Origin: Endozoicomonadaceae bacterium
GTDB lineage: Bacteria > Pseudomonadota > Gammaproteobacteria > Pseudomonadales > Endozoicomonadaceae
Assembly (NCBI GenBank): GCA_023146365.1
Contig: JAGLCE010000139.1
Location: 1-13,188 of the forward strand
Length of the DNA stretch: 13,188 nucleotides
Reading direction: 5' to 3'
In this document: piece after piece, positions 5,811-13,188 of the stretch
Position numbering within the stretch: the first letter of the stretch is position 1
Layout of the letters: each line of letters opens with the position of its first letter
Program-made: the position numbers and the translations under genes
Notes under the pieces: generated by a model
The model's database searches: none
What the model saw: the letters and a program-made list of their open reading frames with translations, nothing else
Told to the model about the DNA's origin: nothing

Positions 5811-6854
5811 ATGAGAAAATGGTTAATAGGAAGTGTATTATGGTGTTTTTCCCTGATGGCTTGGGGAAATTCCTGTAACGAACTACTCCGAGATGATCGG
5901 CCTGAGAGCTATACGGCAACGTCCAATGACACGCCCTGGGATATTTTCGACATATTCCTAAAGAACTATTGGCTCTGGTCAGAAGCCTGTGGGGTAAATC
6001 ACCCTATTTCTAATTATAATGATATTCACCCTGGAGATGTTATCAAGCTGACTCAGGTTGATAACAAACCACAGCTTATGGTTATCCGTAAAACGTGGCC
6101 TTTCGACGAGCGCAAAACCATAAAATTAAGCCCAGACAGCCAAAGCCACTCCCTAACAAGTGTCACGCCCCTAATTCCCTTGAATAAAATCAGCGAATTT
6201 TTCAATAACAGTCAGATCCTCAACTCGCCAGAAGTACTCGATAAAGCGCCATATGTTATCGGCGGGAAAGCGGGAAGACTCATGAGCACGCTAGGTAATA
6301 TCATTTATGCACGAGGCGTATTGAAAGATACTGTCAATGTAGGAGTCTATCGTAAGCAGGATATTTTCGTAGACCCTGAAACTAAGGAAGTGCTGGGAGT
6401 TATAGCGTTAGATGTGGGATCGGCAACCCTGAAACACGTTAACGGTAGTTTCCTGACATTGAACATTACCCGCTCGTCGGAGGAAATCCTGAGAGGCGAC
6501 CGCTTACTGTTGATTGAAAAACAGAGACAGCCCTCATCGCTTACGCCCAGTACTTTGCCACAAAAAAACCTACAAGCCAGAATTATTCATATCGTCAAAG
6601 GTACTAATAAGATAGGGAAATTTGACAATGTCATCATCAACAAAGGTGAGCGCGAAAACATAAAGCCCGGTTACATCATGGCTATTTATGTAAATACTCA
6701 GATTCATGATACTTTCACTAATGAAACACTGTCACTGCCCTCCGATAAAATCGGCCTGCTGATGGTTTACCGTACTTTTGAGAAGCTCAGTTATGGCATT
6801 GTCCTGCAAGCTAAGCAGCCCATCACACTCGGTCTATTGCTTAAGGCCCCTTAA
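5811..6854 (+). CDS. LysM-domain periplasmic or envelope protein
   Basis: The 347-residue protein has a signal peptide at 1-19 (basic MRK, hydrophobic core, AWG-N cleavage region). A divergent LysM domain follows at about 33-82, with YTATSNDTPWDIFDIFLKN, WLWSEACGVN and the characteristic N-DIHPGDVIKL. LysM domains bind peptidoglycan glycan chains. The remaining 260 residues form the conserved body of the Pseudomonas PA0020-type family, which I recall only as uncharacterised; I see no catalytic motif. It lies between def (divergent) and dprA (same strand, 80 bases downstream), the usual place of this family. A structural or anchoring role in the cell wall is inference. ATG 5811 is chosen because the signal peptide begins there. 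Confidence 0.85.
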   Translation: MRKWLIGSVLWCFSLMAWGNSCNELLRDDRPESYTATSNDTPWDIFDIFLKNYWLWSEACGVNHPISNYNDIHPGDVIKLTQVDNKPQLMVIRKTWPFDERKTIKLSPDSQSHSLTSVTPLIPLNKISEFFNNSQILNSPEVLDKAPYVIGGKAGRLMSTLGNIIYARGVLKDTVNVGVYRKQDIFVDPETKEVLGVIALDVGSATLKHVNGSFLTLNITRSSEEILRGDRLLLIEKQRQPSSLTPSTLPQKNLQARIIHIVKGTNKIGKFDNVIINKGERENIKPGYIMAIYVNTQIHDTFTNETLSLPSDKIGLLMVYRTFEKLSYGIVLQAKQPITLGLLLKAP

Positions 6855-6934
6855 ACGACTTTTTTGATCTATGATGGTTCCCGTTGCAAAACACAATCCA
6901 TCCATGAGTAGTCGAGGAAGATCAGGATGTCTGC

Positions 6935-8086
6935 ATGTCGGTAGTATCTGAGAAAAACTGGGATCAGCTGGAACCATGGCTGCGGCTGTTTCATCTTCCT
7001 GGGTTGGGGTTGAAGCGCTTTCAACTCCTGCTTGAGCATGTAGGGAATCCGGATCAGATTCTGAACCGGTCTTTGAAAGCGCTTCTTGATGTCGTGCCAA
7101 AAACCCTTGCTGTCAGAATTGCAGCTTGTCGTCACTCTTCATCGATCAGAGAAAGTCTGGCTTTGACCCAGAAATGGCTGGCAGAGCCGAATCATCATAT
7201 TGTTTGTCTGGATTGTCCTGGCTATCCGGAATCACTGGCAACGATTGCCGATCCGCCACCGCTTTTGTTTATTGAAGGGAATCCGGAACACCTTCTGTCA
7301 CCACAAATTGCCATTGTCGGTACCCGATCTCCGACACCGCAAGGAAAGAATCATGCATTTCGTCTAGCCAAAGCGTTGGCCGAGAGCGGCTTGACTGTCA
7401 CCAGCGGTTTGGCGCGAGGTATCGATGGTGAAGCCCATCAGGGTGCCATAGAGGGTCATGGCGTGACTATCGCAGTGGTCGCGACAGGAGTTGATAGTAT
7501 TTATCCCCGCAGCCACAAGAAACTGGCAGAATCGATTGTGGACAACGGTGTGCTGGTGTCCGAATTTCCGCTGGGAACCCCGCCGCGTCCTGGACACTTT
7601 CCCCGCCGTAATCGGATTATCAGCGGCTTGAGTCACGGAGTTCTGGTGGTAGAGGCAAATACCAAAAGTGGCTCTTTGATCACCGCGCGTTGTGCCAATG
7701 AGCAAGGTCGTGAAGTGTTCGCCATGCCAGGGCCTGTGAATAATCCCTGTACGCGAGGTTGCCATAGTCTGATTCGTGACGGTGCAACACTGGTGGAGAA
7801 TGTTGAGCATATCCTTCAGGAGTTGACGGGGCCGCTGGGCTGCTGGAAACCTGTGTCGCAATCTGCCGATAATGCCGACACCAACAACCAAGAAAGCGAA
7901 ATAGAGAAACAAGTGCTTAACGCCATGGGGTTTGAGGTTTGCCATGCCGATGAGGTGGTCTTGCGAACAAGGCTTTCCAGTCAGATAGTGGCTGGTTTAT
8001 TGTTGGATCTTGAGCTGAATGGCAAAATCATTACGCTGCCTGGCGGGTTTATGCGTGTTGCTAACCATTCTGTTATATACAGATAG
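6935..8086 (+). CDS. dprA: DNA-processing protein DprA (Smf)
   Basis: DprA protects incoming single-stranded DNA during natural transformation and loads RecA on it. The 383-residue protein has the full layout. A helix-hairpin-helix-like N-terminus (about 10-65) includes HLPGLGLKRFQLLL. The Rossmann core (about 85-295) has IAIVGTRSPTPQG (126-138), SGLARGIDGEAH (157-168), GVDSIYPRSH (185-194), SEFPLGTPPRPGHFPRRNRI (209-228), VVEANTKSGSLITAR (238-252) and FAMPGPVNNPCTRGC (262-276). A C-terminal winged-helix-like region (about 320-383) follows. ATG 6935 has AGGA seven bases upstream. The gene sits in the lysM - dprA - tsaC order known from Pseudomonas, but purE is inserted before tsaC. Presence of dprA alone does not prove competence. 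Confidence 0.97.
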   Translation: MSVVSEKNWDQLEPWLRLFHLPGLGLKRFQLLLEHVGNPDQILNRSLKALLDVVPKTLAVRIAACRHSSSIRESLALTQKWLAEPNHHIVCLDCPGYPESLATIADPPPLLFIEGNPEHLLSPQIAIVGTRSPTPQGKNHAFRLAKALAESGLTVTSGLARGIDGEAHQGAIEGHGVTIAVVATGVDSIYPRSHKKLAESIVDNGVLVSEFPLGTPPRPGHFPRRNRIISGLSHGVLVVEANTKSGSLITARCANEQGREVFAMPGPVNNPCTRGCHSLIRDGATLVENVEHILQELTGPLGCWKPVSQSADNADTNNQESEIEKQVLNAMGFEVCHADEVVLRTRLSSQIVAGLLLDLELNGKIITLPGGFMRVANHSVIYR

Positions 8087-8192
8087 TGATGATTACGATA
8101 CTTTTCGTGCTTACGAAGAATGATCAAACCTATCAAATGTTGTAACACGGGATGGCATCCAACCATTAAGTATAGCGAGAAGATAACCAGTA

Positions 8193-8699
8193 ATGAGCAA
8201 GCCTTTTGTTGCGATTCTTATGGGGTCCGATTCTGACCTACCCAAGGTTGAAGTAGCCATTGATGTCTTGAATAAACTGAATGTGCGCTGCGAAGCCCGT
8301 GTGTACTCCGCCCACCGAACACCCGATGCCACCCATCGTTATGTGAAGGATGCCGATGCCCGCGGCTGTGCAGTCTTCATCTGCTGTGCCGGCATGGCTG
8401 CACACCTAGCGGGTGTGGTCGCGTCTCTGACCATCAAACCTGTCATTGGCGTACCCATTGATTCGGGTCCGATGAATGGTATGGATGCCCTGTTTTCCAC
8501 CGTGCAAATGCCGGGAGGCATTCCAGTTGCGGCGGTTGCCATTGGTAAAGCGGGCGCCAAAAATGCCGCTTACCTAGCCTGCCAGATCATTGCCGTAGGC
8601 GATACCGATCTAGCTGACCGATTGAGTGCTGAACGCAGAGCTAATACGGAAGCGGTACTGGCCAGTAATGCAGCACTTCAGGAAAAAATGGACGCATAA
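8193..8699 (+). CDS. purE: 5-(carboxyamino)imidazole ribonucleotide mutase PurE, class I
   Basis: PurE converts N5-CAIR to CAIR in de novo purine synthesis. The 168-residue protein shows MGSDSD (10-15), YSAHRTPD (38-45, with the catalytic His) and CCAGMAAHLAG (64-74), followed by PVIGVPIDSGPMNGMDALF and the STVQMPGGIPVA stretch. SAHRTP places it in class I (mutase) rather than class II (AIR carboxylase, SAHKT). A class I enzyme needs PurK, which is not adjacent: the next gene is tsaC, so purK should lie elsewhere. The purE stop and tsaC start share one base (TAATG). ATG 8193 follows a purine-rich GAGAAG about 10 bases upstream. A 106-base gap separates it from dprA. Confidence 0.96.
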   Translation: MSKPFVAILMGSDSDLPKVEVAIDVLNKLNVRCEARVYSAHRTPDATHRYVKDADARGCAVFICCAGMAAHLAGVVASLTIKPVIGVPIDSGPMNGMDALFSTVQMPGGIPVAAVAIGKAGAKNAAYLACQIIAVGDTDLADRLSAERRANTEAVLASNAALQEKMDA

Positions 8700-9250
8700 T
8701 GGTTCAATGTTACGCTGAAGCCGCCCGCATGTTGAGGGCGGGCAGCTTAATCGCTTATCCGACGGAAGCCGTGTGGGGGCTGGGATGCGACCCTTGGAAT
8801 GAAGCCGCAGTTCATCGCATTCTTGCTATCAAGCAACGACCGGTCAGCAAAGGATTGATTCTTGTGGCGTCGGGTTCAGATCAAATCACCCCCCTGTTAG
8901 GATCATTGAGCGATAATCTGGCAACCAAGATCCAATCAATACAACCACAGGCCACGACTTGGCTAACGCCTGATCACTCGCACTGGATTCCTGACTGGAT
9001 CAAAGGGGATTTTGACAGTGTTGCCATCAGAATTAGTCATCATCCTATTGTGGTTGGCCTCTGTCAGGCGTTTGGAAAACCGCTGGTATCAACGTCTGCT
9101 AACCGTATCGGTGAAAGTCCTCTGACCTCACGTAATGATGTGGTGGCTTGCTTCGGCGAGGAACTTGATCTGGTGACTGAGGGAGTAACCGGTGATGCCT
9201 CTTCGCCTTCCAGTATTCGTGATCTGGTCACTGATCAGATCTTTCGCTAA
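8699..9250 (+). CDS. tsaC: L-threonylcarbamoyladenylate synthase TsaC
   Basis: TsaC (YrdC/RimN) makes threonylcarbamoyl-AMP from threonine, bicarbonate and ATP, the first step of the universal t6A37 modification of ANN-decoding tRNAs. The 183-residue length matches bacterial TsaC rather than the longer Sua5. Visible motifs are AYPTEAVWGLGCDPWNE (19-35), IKQRPVSKGLILVA (44-57), SVAIRISHHP and the nucleotide-site STSANRIGESPLTSR. ATG 8699 overlaps the purE stop by one base, suggesting translational coupling. In Pseudomonas tsaC follows dprA directly; here purE comes between. Confidence 0.96.
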   Translation: MVQCYAEAARMLRAGSLIAYPTEAVWGLGCDPWNEAAVHRILAIKQRPVSKGLILVASGSDQITPLLGSLSDNLATKIQSIQPQATTWLTPDHSHWIPDWIKGDFDSVAIRISHHPIVVGLCQAFGKPLVSTSANRIGESPLTSRNDVVACFGEELDLVTEGVTGDASSPSSIRDLVTDQIFR

Positions 9251-9261
9251 AAATCACTGTC

Positions 9262-9304
9262 GGGTGACCGAGTATGGGTGACCGAGCATGGGTGACCGGC
9301 AGAT
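9262..9304 (+). repeat. Three tandem copies of a 14-base unit before hemF
   Basis: GGGTGACCGAGTAT (9262), GGGTGACCGAGCAT (9276) and GGGTGACCGGCAGAT (9290) follow each other in the 79-base gap between tsaC and the likely hemF start. The third copy lies inside the longer reading frame that could start at ATG 9288, so the repeat might add residues or affect initiation. Confidence 0.85.
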
Positions 9305-9329
9305 GGCTAACAGAGCGGGATGTCTGCCT

Positions 9330-10244
9330 ATGACTAACCAACCGGATATTACGGCAGTAAAACGCTACCTCATCGGTTTGCAGGATCGCATTTGTCATGT
9401 GCTGGAGAGTGAAGATGGCAAGGCATCCTTCCGTGAAGACCTCTGGGAACATCATGATGGCGGTGGTGGTAGCACTCGGGTGATTGAAAACGGTGCACTA
9501 TTCGAAAAAGGCGGTGTTAATTTCTCTCATGTCTATGGCAAACAGCTGCCTGCAGCGGCGAGCGCCCGCCGGCCTGAACTGGCTGGACGCAGTTTTCAGG
9601 CCATGGGTGTATCACTGGTTATTCATCCGGAAAACCCCTTTGTGCCAACATCCCATGCCAATGTGAGATTGCTGATTGCCGAGAAAGAAGGGGCTGATCC
9701 AATTTGGTGGTTCGGTGGCGGCTATGACCTGACACCCGTTTATGGCTTTGAAGCGGATTGTCGGCACTGGCACGAGGTAGCTTTCAAAGCCTGTGAGCCA
9801 TGGGGTGAGACGGCGTATCCCCGTTATAAGCGATGGTGTGATGAATATTTCTTCCTCAAACATCGCAATGAACCTCGCGGTATTGGCGGACTGTTCTTTG
9901 ATGACCTTAACGAGTGGCCCTTTGAGCAGTGCTTTGGTTTTATGCAGTCGGTAGGTGACAGCTATATTGATGCCTATCTTCCTATTGTTCAAAAACGCAA
10001 AGAGACTCCATGGAGAGAGCAGGAAAAGGCTTTCCAGCGGTATCGCCGCGGACGCTACGTAGAATTCAATTTAGTGTACGACCGGGGGACAATCTTCGGC
10101 TTGCAATCCGGCGGGCGGACAGAATCTATTTTGATGTCCATGCCGCCCCATGTGGACTGGCGTTATGATTGGCGTCCGGAACCAGGTACGCCGGAAGCGG
10201 AGCTGTATGATCATTACCTGAAGCCACGGGATTGGCTAGCCTGA
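9330..10244 (+). CDS. hemF: Oxygen-dependent coproporphyrinogen-III oxidase
   Basis: HemF decarboxylates coproporphyrinogen III to protoporphyrinogen IX with O2, a late step of haem synthesis. From ATG 9330 the protein has 304 residues, close to E. coli HemF (299), and its start (MTNQPDITAVKRYLIGLQD) aligns with the E. coli N-terminus. In-frame ATGs at 9288 and 9303 would add 14 or 9 residues without homology, so 9330 is preferred. Motifs: GGGGSTRV (about 44-51), GVNFSHVYG (62-70), MGVSLVIHPENPFVPTSHA, WWFGGGYDLTP (126-136), YPRYKRWCDEYFFLKHR, RGIGGLFFDDL, YRRGRYVEFNLVYDRGT and GLQSGGRTESILMSMPP near the end. All conserved histidine-bearing motifs are present. It is followed by aroE after 11 bases, as in many gammaproteobacteria. 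Confidence 0.97.
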   Translation: MTNQPDITAVKRYLIGLQDRICHVLESEDGKASFREDLWEHHDGGGGSTRVIENGALFEKGGVNFSHVYGKQLPAAASARRPELAGRSFQAMGVSLVIHPENPFVPTSHANVRLLIAEKEGADPIWWFGGGYDLTPVYGFEADCRHWHEVAFKACEPWGETAYPRYKRWCDEYFFLKHRNEPRGIGGLFFDDLNEWPFEQCFGFMQSVGDSYIDAYLPIVQKRKETPWREQEKAFQRYRRGRYVEFNLVYDRGTIFGLQSGGRTESILMSMPPHVDWRYDWRPEPGTPEAELYDHYLKPRDWLA

Positions 10245-10255
10245 AGAGTGAGACA

Positions 10256-11095
10256 ATGAGCGGAAAGGTATTTGATCGTTATGCGGTGATGGGTAACCCT
10301 GTGGCGCATAGCAAGTCACCAGCCATACATGCAGCATTTGCTAAACAGACCGGTCAGGATATGGCCTATGACGCACTGATGGCGCCATTGGATCGCTTTC
10401 AGACCGCAGTCGCCACTTTCTTTCAGGCCGGTGGTAAAGGGCTTAATATTACTGCGCCTTTCAAACTTGAAGCTTGGCAAATAGCGGAATGTCGAACCGA
10501 TCGGGCAGAACAAGCTAGAGCGGTCAATACACTTTGGAAAGAGCGTGATGGTCGATTATGGGGTGATAATACCGATGGTGTCGGTATTATCACGGATATC
10601 GTCTCAAACCATAATATTACCATTACTGGCAAACGGGTGTTGGTACTGGGCGCTGGCGGTGCGATGCGAGGCATTCTACAACCCTTATTAGCCGAGCATC
10701 CTAAATGTGTGGTTATTGCTAATCGAACTCGGTCTAACGCAGAAGTGCTGGTTAATCATTTCCGTCACTGGGGTCGCCTCGAAGCTTGTGATTTTGAGGC
10801 ACTGGATGGTACGTTTGATCTGGTGATTAATGGAGCATCTGCTAGTTTTCAGGAAACATTTACCCCAATACCAAAAGGGGTGATTCGTGGAAGTTCCCAA
10901 GTGTACGATATGACGTATGGCACTGAAAAAACCACTTTCATGCAGTGGGCAGAAGAGCGTGGCGCAGATGTGTTAGTCGACGGCCTCGGTATGCTGGTAG
11001 AACAGGCGGCAGAATCCTTTGCTATCTGGCGAGGTGTTCGGCCTGATGCGAAGTCGGTTATACGTCAAGTACGTGCCACGATGCTTCATGTATAA
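10256..11095 (+). CDS. aroE: Shikimate dehydrogenase AroE (NADP-dependent)
   Basis: AroE reduces 3-dehydroshikimate to shikimate in aromatic amino-acid synthesis. The 279-residue protein shows the substrate motif NPVAHSKSP (14-22), NITAPFK (64-70, catalytic Lys70), GDNTDGVG (103-110, catalytic Asp), the nucleotide motif GAGGAMRG (132-139) and NRT (156-158, where NADP-specific enzymes bind the 2'-phosphate). YDMTYG and DGLGMLVEQAAESF follow. ATG 10256 is preferred over TTG 10232, which would overlap the hemF end and add eight residues without homology. It begins 11 bases past the hemF stop, with AAGAGTGAG just upstream. The final codons overlap an alternative start (ATG 11088) of the next gene. 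Confidence 0.97.
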   Translation: MSGKVFDRYAVMGNPVAHSKSPAIHAAFAKQTGQDMAYDALMAPLDRFQTAVATFFQAGGKGLNITAPFKLEAWQIAECRTDRAEQARAVNTLWKERDGRLWGDNTDGVGIITDIVSNHNITITGKRVLVLGAGGAMRGILQPLLAEHPKCVVIANRTRSNAEVLVNHFRHWGRLEACDFEALDGTFDLVINGASASFQETFTPIPKGVIRGSSQVYDMTYGTEKTTFMQWAEERGADVLVDGLGMLVEQAAESFAIWRGVRPDAKSVIRQVRATMLHV

Positions 11096-11141
11096 CGACG
11101 ACAAGGACGCTGCGGTGATACCTGCCATAACGGAAAACGAC

Positions 11142-11861
11142 ATGTTGTTGAGCCGAATTATCGGTCATCGAGGTAACGCCAGTCTGGCACCGGAAAATAC
11201 GTTGGCCAGTATCAGGATGGCGCACGAGGTGGGCACTCAATGGGTTGAGATTGATGTCGTTCTTTTAGGGGATGGCAACCTAGTGATCCACCATGATCAA
11301 TCGCTACAGCGCTGCACCAATGGCAAAGGTCGGCTACTTCGGAGTTGTCTTGAAGATATCCGTAAGCTGGACGCTGGTAGCTGGTTCAGTTCGAGCTTTT
11401 CCGGAGAATCAATCCCTACATTGGAGGAGGCTTTAGCACTGATTCAGACATTGGAACTGGGTCTGAATCTGGAAATAAAAATGCATCGGCACACTGTTAA
11501 ATCGCTGGTTAATCCGGTTCTGGCAACGTTGCGACAACACTGGAAAGACAAGGATCAATTAATTCTTTCAAGTTTCAATCATGAAGTTCTACGCCAGTGT
11601 AATAAGAAGGCGCCGGAATATCGATTGGGGCACCTGTTTGAAACATTACCGAGGAACTGGCTTAGTCAGGCAAAGGGTATCAATGCTGCAACGATCCATC
11701 TGAATGGTAAGCGTTTAAAACCAACGCAGGTGCAGCACGTCAAGTCTAAAGGATACGAACTGTACTGTTATACCGTGAACGACAAGAAAACTGCAGAAAA
11801 ACTCTGGAGCTGGGGCGTTGATGGTATTTTCACCGATCGTCCGCAGGATTTTGTCGAATAA
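11142..11861 (+). CDS. ugpQ: Glycerophosphodiester phosphodiesterase, UgpQ-like
   Basis: The enzyme hydrolyses deacylated phospholipids to glycerol-3-phosphate and an alcohol. The 239 residues start with MLLSRIIGHRGNASLAPENT: GHRG carries catalytic His9 and Arg10, EIDV gives metal ligands Glu36 and Asp38, and IHHD has the second catalytic His51. DAGSWFSSSF, NLEIKMH and the C-terminal YTVNDKKTAEKLWSWGVDG and IFTDRP complete the GDPD TIM-barrel set. There is no signal peptide, so it is cytoplasmic like UgpQ (about 247 residues) rather than GlpQ. ATG 11142 has GGA seven bases upstream and fits family length; ATG 11088 would overlap aroE by eight bases and add 18 unmatched residues. It follows aroE by 46 bases, probably read from the same transcript. 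Confidence 0.92.
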   Translation: MLLSRIIGHRGNASLAPENTLASIRMAHEVGTQWVEIDVVLLGDGNLVIHHDQSLQRCTNGKGRLLRSCLEDIRKLDAGSWFSSSFSGESIPTLEEALALIQTLELGLNLEIKMHRHTVKSLVNPVLATLRQHWKDKDQLILSSFNHEVLRQCNKKAPEYRLGHLFETLPRNWLSQAKGINAATIHLNGKRLKPTQVQHVKSKGYELYCYTVNDKKTAEKLWSWGVDGIFTDRPQDFVE

Positions 11862-11929
11862 CCCCAGTTGATCGTAGGGAGCTACACTAATCAGAAAAAA
11901 TAAACCTTTTTATTGTATCGATTTTTAAC

Positions 11930-12517
11930 TTACTTTACATAGTCCATAATACCATTGAGAAATATTTGCACTGAAAGCATGAGTAGCATCATGCCCATCA
12001 GCCGCTCCAGGGCGTATAGCCCTCGCTCTCCCAACAAACTATGAAGCTGGCTGGCGTACATCATAATACAAGCGGAGACAAACCAGGAAGCGAGCACTGC
12101 CAGCGTCCAGTCCAATAAACGATCAGGCTCTTGTTTAGCCAGCAGCATAACGGCAGCCAGTAGCGAAGGGCCAGCAATCAACGGGGTGGCCAGCGGTACA
12201 ATCATCGGCTCACCACTGGGGAGCTCGCCCATAATGTGACCGTCCTTGGTCGGGAATATCATCCGGATAGCAATGATAAACAGGATGATTGCCCCCGACA
12301 CACTGACGGCTTCCTGCTTCAGGTTCATAACGGAAAGAAAGGACTGACCCAGATAAAGGAATAGCAACATAATCGCCAAGGCGATGAGCAATTCTCTGAT
12401 TAATACCTTGTTGCGGCGCTCACGGGCAACGGGTTTCAGCATAGACAGGATGATTGCTGCATTACCCACTGGATCTATGATAAGAAATAGGAGAATGGCG
12501 GCGGACCATATTTCCAT
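11930..12517 (-). CDS. yhgN: MarC family inner-membrane protein, YhgN-like
   Basis: The 195-residue protein has about six hydrophobic segments (roughly 3-25, 43-62, 70-90, 108-126, 138-155 and 172-192). It carries the family motifs IIDPVGNAAI (13-22) and IVPLATPLIAGPSLLAA (about 105-121), plus LLGERGLYALERLMGMMLLM near the end, as in E. coli YhgN. The MarC family has no agreed substrate; despite the name it is not an established drug-resistance pump. ATG 12517 has AAGG about 10 bases upstream and a good promoter (12561-12589). It converges with the GDPD gene 68 bases away; that gap holds only short A/T tracts, no clear terminator stem. Confidence 0.93.
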   Translation of the reverse strand: MEIWSAAILLFLIIDPVGNAAIILSMLKPVARERRNKVLIRELLIALAIMLLFLYLGQSFLSVMNLKQEAVSVSGAIILFIIAIRMIFPTKDGHIMGELPSGEPMIVPLATPLIAGPSLLAAVMLLAKQEPDRLLDWTLAVLASWFVSACIMMYASQLHSLLGERGLYALERLMGMMLLMLSVQIFLNGIMDYVK

Positions 12518-12560
12518 GGCAGGTGTACCTTGTTGTTTGACTAAAAAAAAGATCTGAGAG

Positions 12561-12589
12561 TTTATATCACATCAGAAAAACAGCGTCAT
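12561..12589 (-). promoter_or_regulatory. Sigma-70 promoter of the MarC/YhgN gene
   Basis: On the minus strand ATGACG (12589-12584) and TATAAA (12566-12561) are 17 bases apart, and TGA before the -10 makes an extended -10. Transcription would start near 12553, about 35 bases upstream of the ATG. Confidence 0.5.
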
Positions 12590-12613
12590 TCACAACGCAT
12601 CGTAGCGAAAATA

Positions 12614-12639
12614 TTGCTGACAGAGAGCCTTATCAGCAA
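12614..12639 (-). terminator. Hairpin at the stop codon of the SUKH gene
   Basis: On the minus strand TTGCTGA (12639-12633) and TCAGCAA (12620-12614) form a perfect 7-base stem with a 12-base loop, followed by TATTTTC. The stop codon TGA lies in the first arm. The U tract is short, so termination may be weak. Confidence 0.45.
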
Positions 12640-13034
12640 CCGAGCCAAACTTCTTGTGCCCAAGACCAGATGGAAGACCAGATTTCGCCTGATTCACCGC
12701 CATCTGACCAGCATGTAATCTCTCCAGTCTCATCAATACAATAATATTGATCGTTATCGTGACAGATAGGAATCAGGTGACGAGGAACAAACGCATTCCA
12801 GGCTTCTGCGGCGACATCCGGAAGATAGGTATGGGATTGATGGTCTGTCACTGTCACAGGCTCTATAAAACCATACACAGCATCACTGACGTTGAGCAGG
12901 AATTCTCGAAGATCAAACGGCATGTGGATCAGCAACTCTTCCTCTATTTCCACCAAGGTATCTTCATCGGGCAGACTAAGGGGAGCAAGAACATCTAGAG
13001 CGTTATCTTTCAGAAACTCAATAACATATTCCAC
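12633..13034 (-). CDS. SMI1/KNR4 (SUKH) family protein
   Basis: From GTG 13034 the product has 133 residues. LSLPDEDTLVEIEEELLIHM, PFDLREFLLNVSDAVYG and EPVTVTDHQSHTYLPDVAAE are followed by WNAFVPRHLIPICHDNDQYY, CIDETGEITCW and the W-rich end WSSIWSWAQEVWL. This is the SUKH pattern of alternating acidic helices and aromatic strands around a central glycine. SUKH proteins include toxin-immunity proteins, but this version resembles a stand-alone conserved protein of Pseudomonas-type genomes, and no toxin gene is adjacent. GTG 13034 has AAAGG eight bases upstream; TTG 13064 would give 143 residues and is less likely. It is acidic, without signal or membrane segment, hence cytoplasmic. It is upstream of the MarC gene on the same strand but separated by a hairpin and a new promoter. 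Confidence 0.88.
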   Translation of the reverse strand: MEYVIEFLKDNALDVLAPLSLPDEDTLVEIEEELLIHMPFDLREFLLNVSDAVYGFIEPVTVTDHQSHTYLPDVAAEAWNAFVPRHLIPICHDNDQYYCIDETGEITCWSDGGESGEIWSSIWSWAQEVWLGC

Positions 13035-13163
13035 AGAAAAGACCTTTAATAAGCAAGGGAACAATAGCTGAATGAATTATTGTTCACTATCAAGATGATG
13101 AAAAGTGCTACGATTAAGAATAAAATGGAATTAAGGGAATGGGAATATATCAAAACCTTCTAA

Positions 13164-13188
13164 AATCTGCAATCTGCAATCTGCAATC
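13164..13188. repeat. Heptanucleotide tandem repeat at the window end
   Basis: AATCTGC is repeated three times (13164-13184) and a fourth copy begins at 13185, cut by the window end. It lies in a noncoding stretch upstream of the SUKH gene (13035-13188), where I see no other feature. The total copy number cannot be seen. Confidence 0.9.

Noticed and set aside
7364..7945. 193-residue minus-strand open frame
   Set aside because: It lies wholly inside dprA, whose motifs are unmistakable; the peptide has no family features.
8087..8192. Terminator between dprA and purE (TTCGT-GCTT-ACGAA)
   Set aside because: The stem is only five bases, AT-leaning and without a T tract.
9612..9992. 126-residue minus-strand open frame
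   Set aside because: Antisense shadow of hemF.

Overview
The window looks like a piece of a gammaproteobacterial chromosome. A lysM - dprA - tsaC - hemF - aroE block with def divergent from it is the arrangement I recall from Pseudomonas and marine Oceanospirillales-type genomes. Insertion-sequence debris, decayed fragments and a possible host-directed protein make an Endozoicomonas-like symbiont a reasonable guess. That taxonomic call is inference, not shown by the sequence.

Layout. (1) 1-430: the decayed 5' end of deoB (phosphopentomutase), cut off after roughly 80 codons. (2) about 430-4950: an AT-rich accessory segment. It starts with a strong hairpin and a minus-strand RelA/SpoT-domain (alarmone-synthetase-like) gene, whose true N-terminus is separated from the body by a one-base shift in a run of eight A. 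Next come a candidate promoter covered by a palindrome, an internally deleted IS5-type element (1840-2463) with recognisable inverted ends, and a stretch of small fragments. The segment ends with a 445-residue protein that has a C-terminal membrane anchor and a region resembling the spore-type (Tgl) transglutaminases. (3) 4950-13188: a housekeeping block. def is on the minus strand. On the plus strand are the LysM-protein gene, dprA, purE, tsaC, hemF, aroE and a glycerophosphodiester phosphodiesterase gene. On the minus strand are a MarC/YhgN membrane protein gene and a SMI1/KNR4 (SUKH) gene.

The plus-strand genes from dprA onwards are closely spaced (purE and tsaC overlap by one base; aroE starts 11 bases after hemF), so part or all may be cotranscribed. 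Their products act separately: DNA uptake/recombination (DprA), purine synthesis (PurE), the tRNA t6A modification (TsaC), haem synthesis (HemF), the shikimate pathway (AroE) and phospholipid turnover (GDPD). fmt, which often follows def, is absent; the accessory segment begins right at the def stop codon.

Most worth a second look: the RelA/SpoT-domain gene with its homopolymer frameshift and promoter palindrome (possible phage-defence or toxin-type alarmone synthetase), and the tail-anchored transglutaminase-like protein, which seems to carry altered active-site residues and may be an effector.
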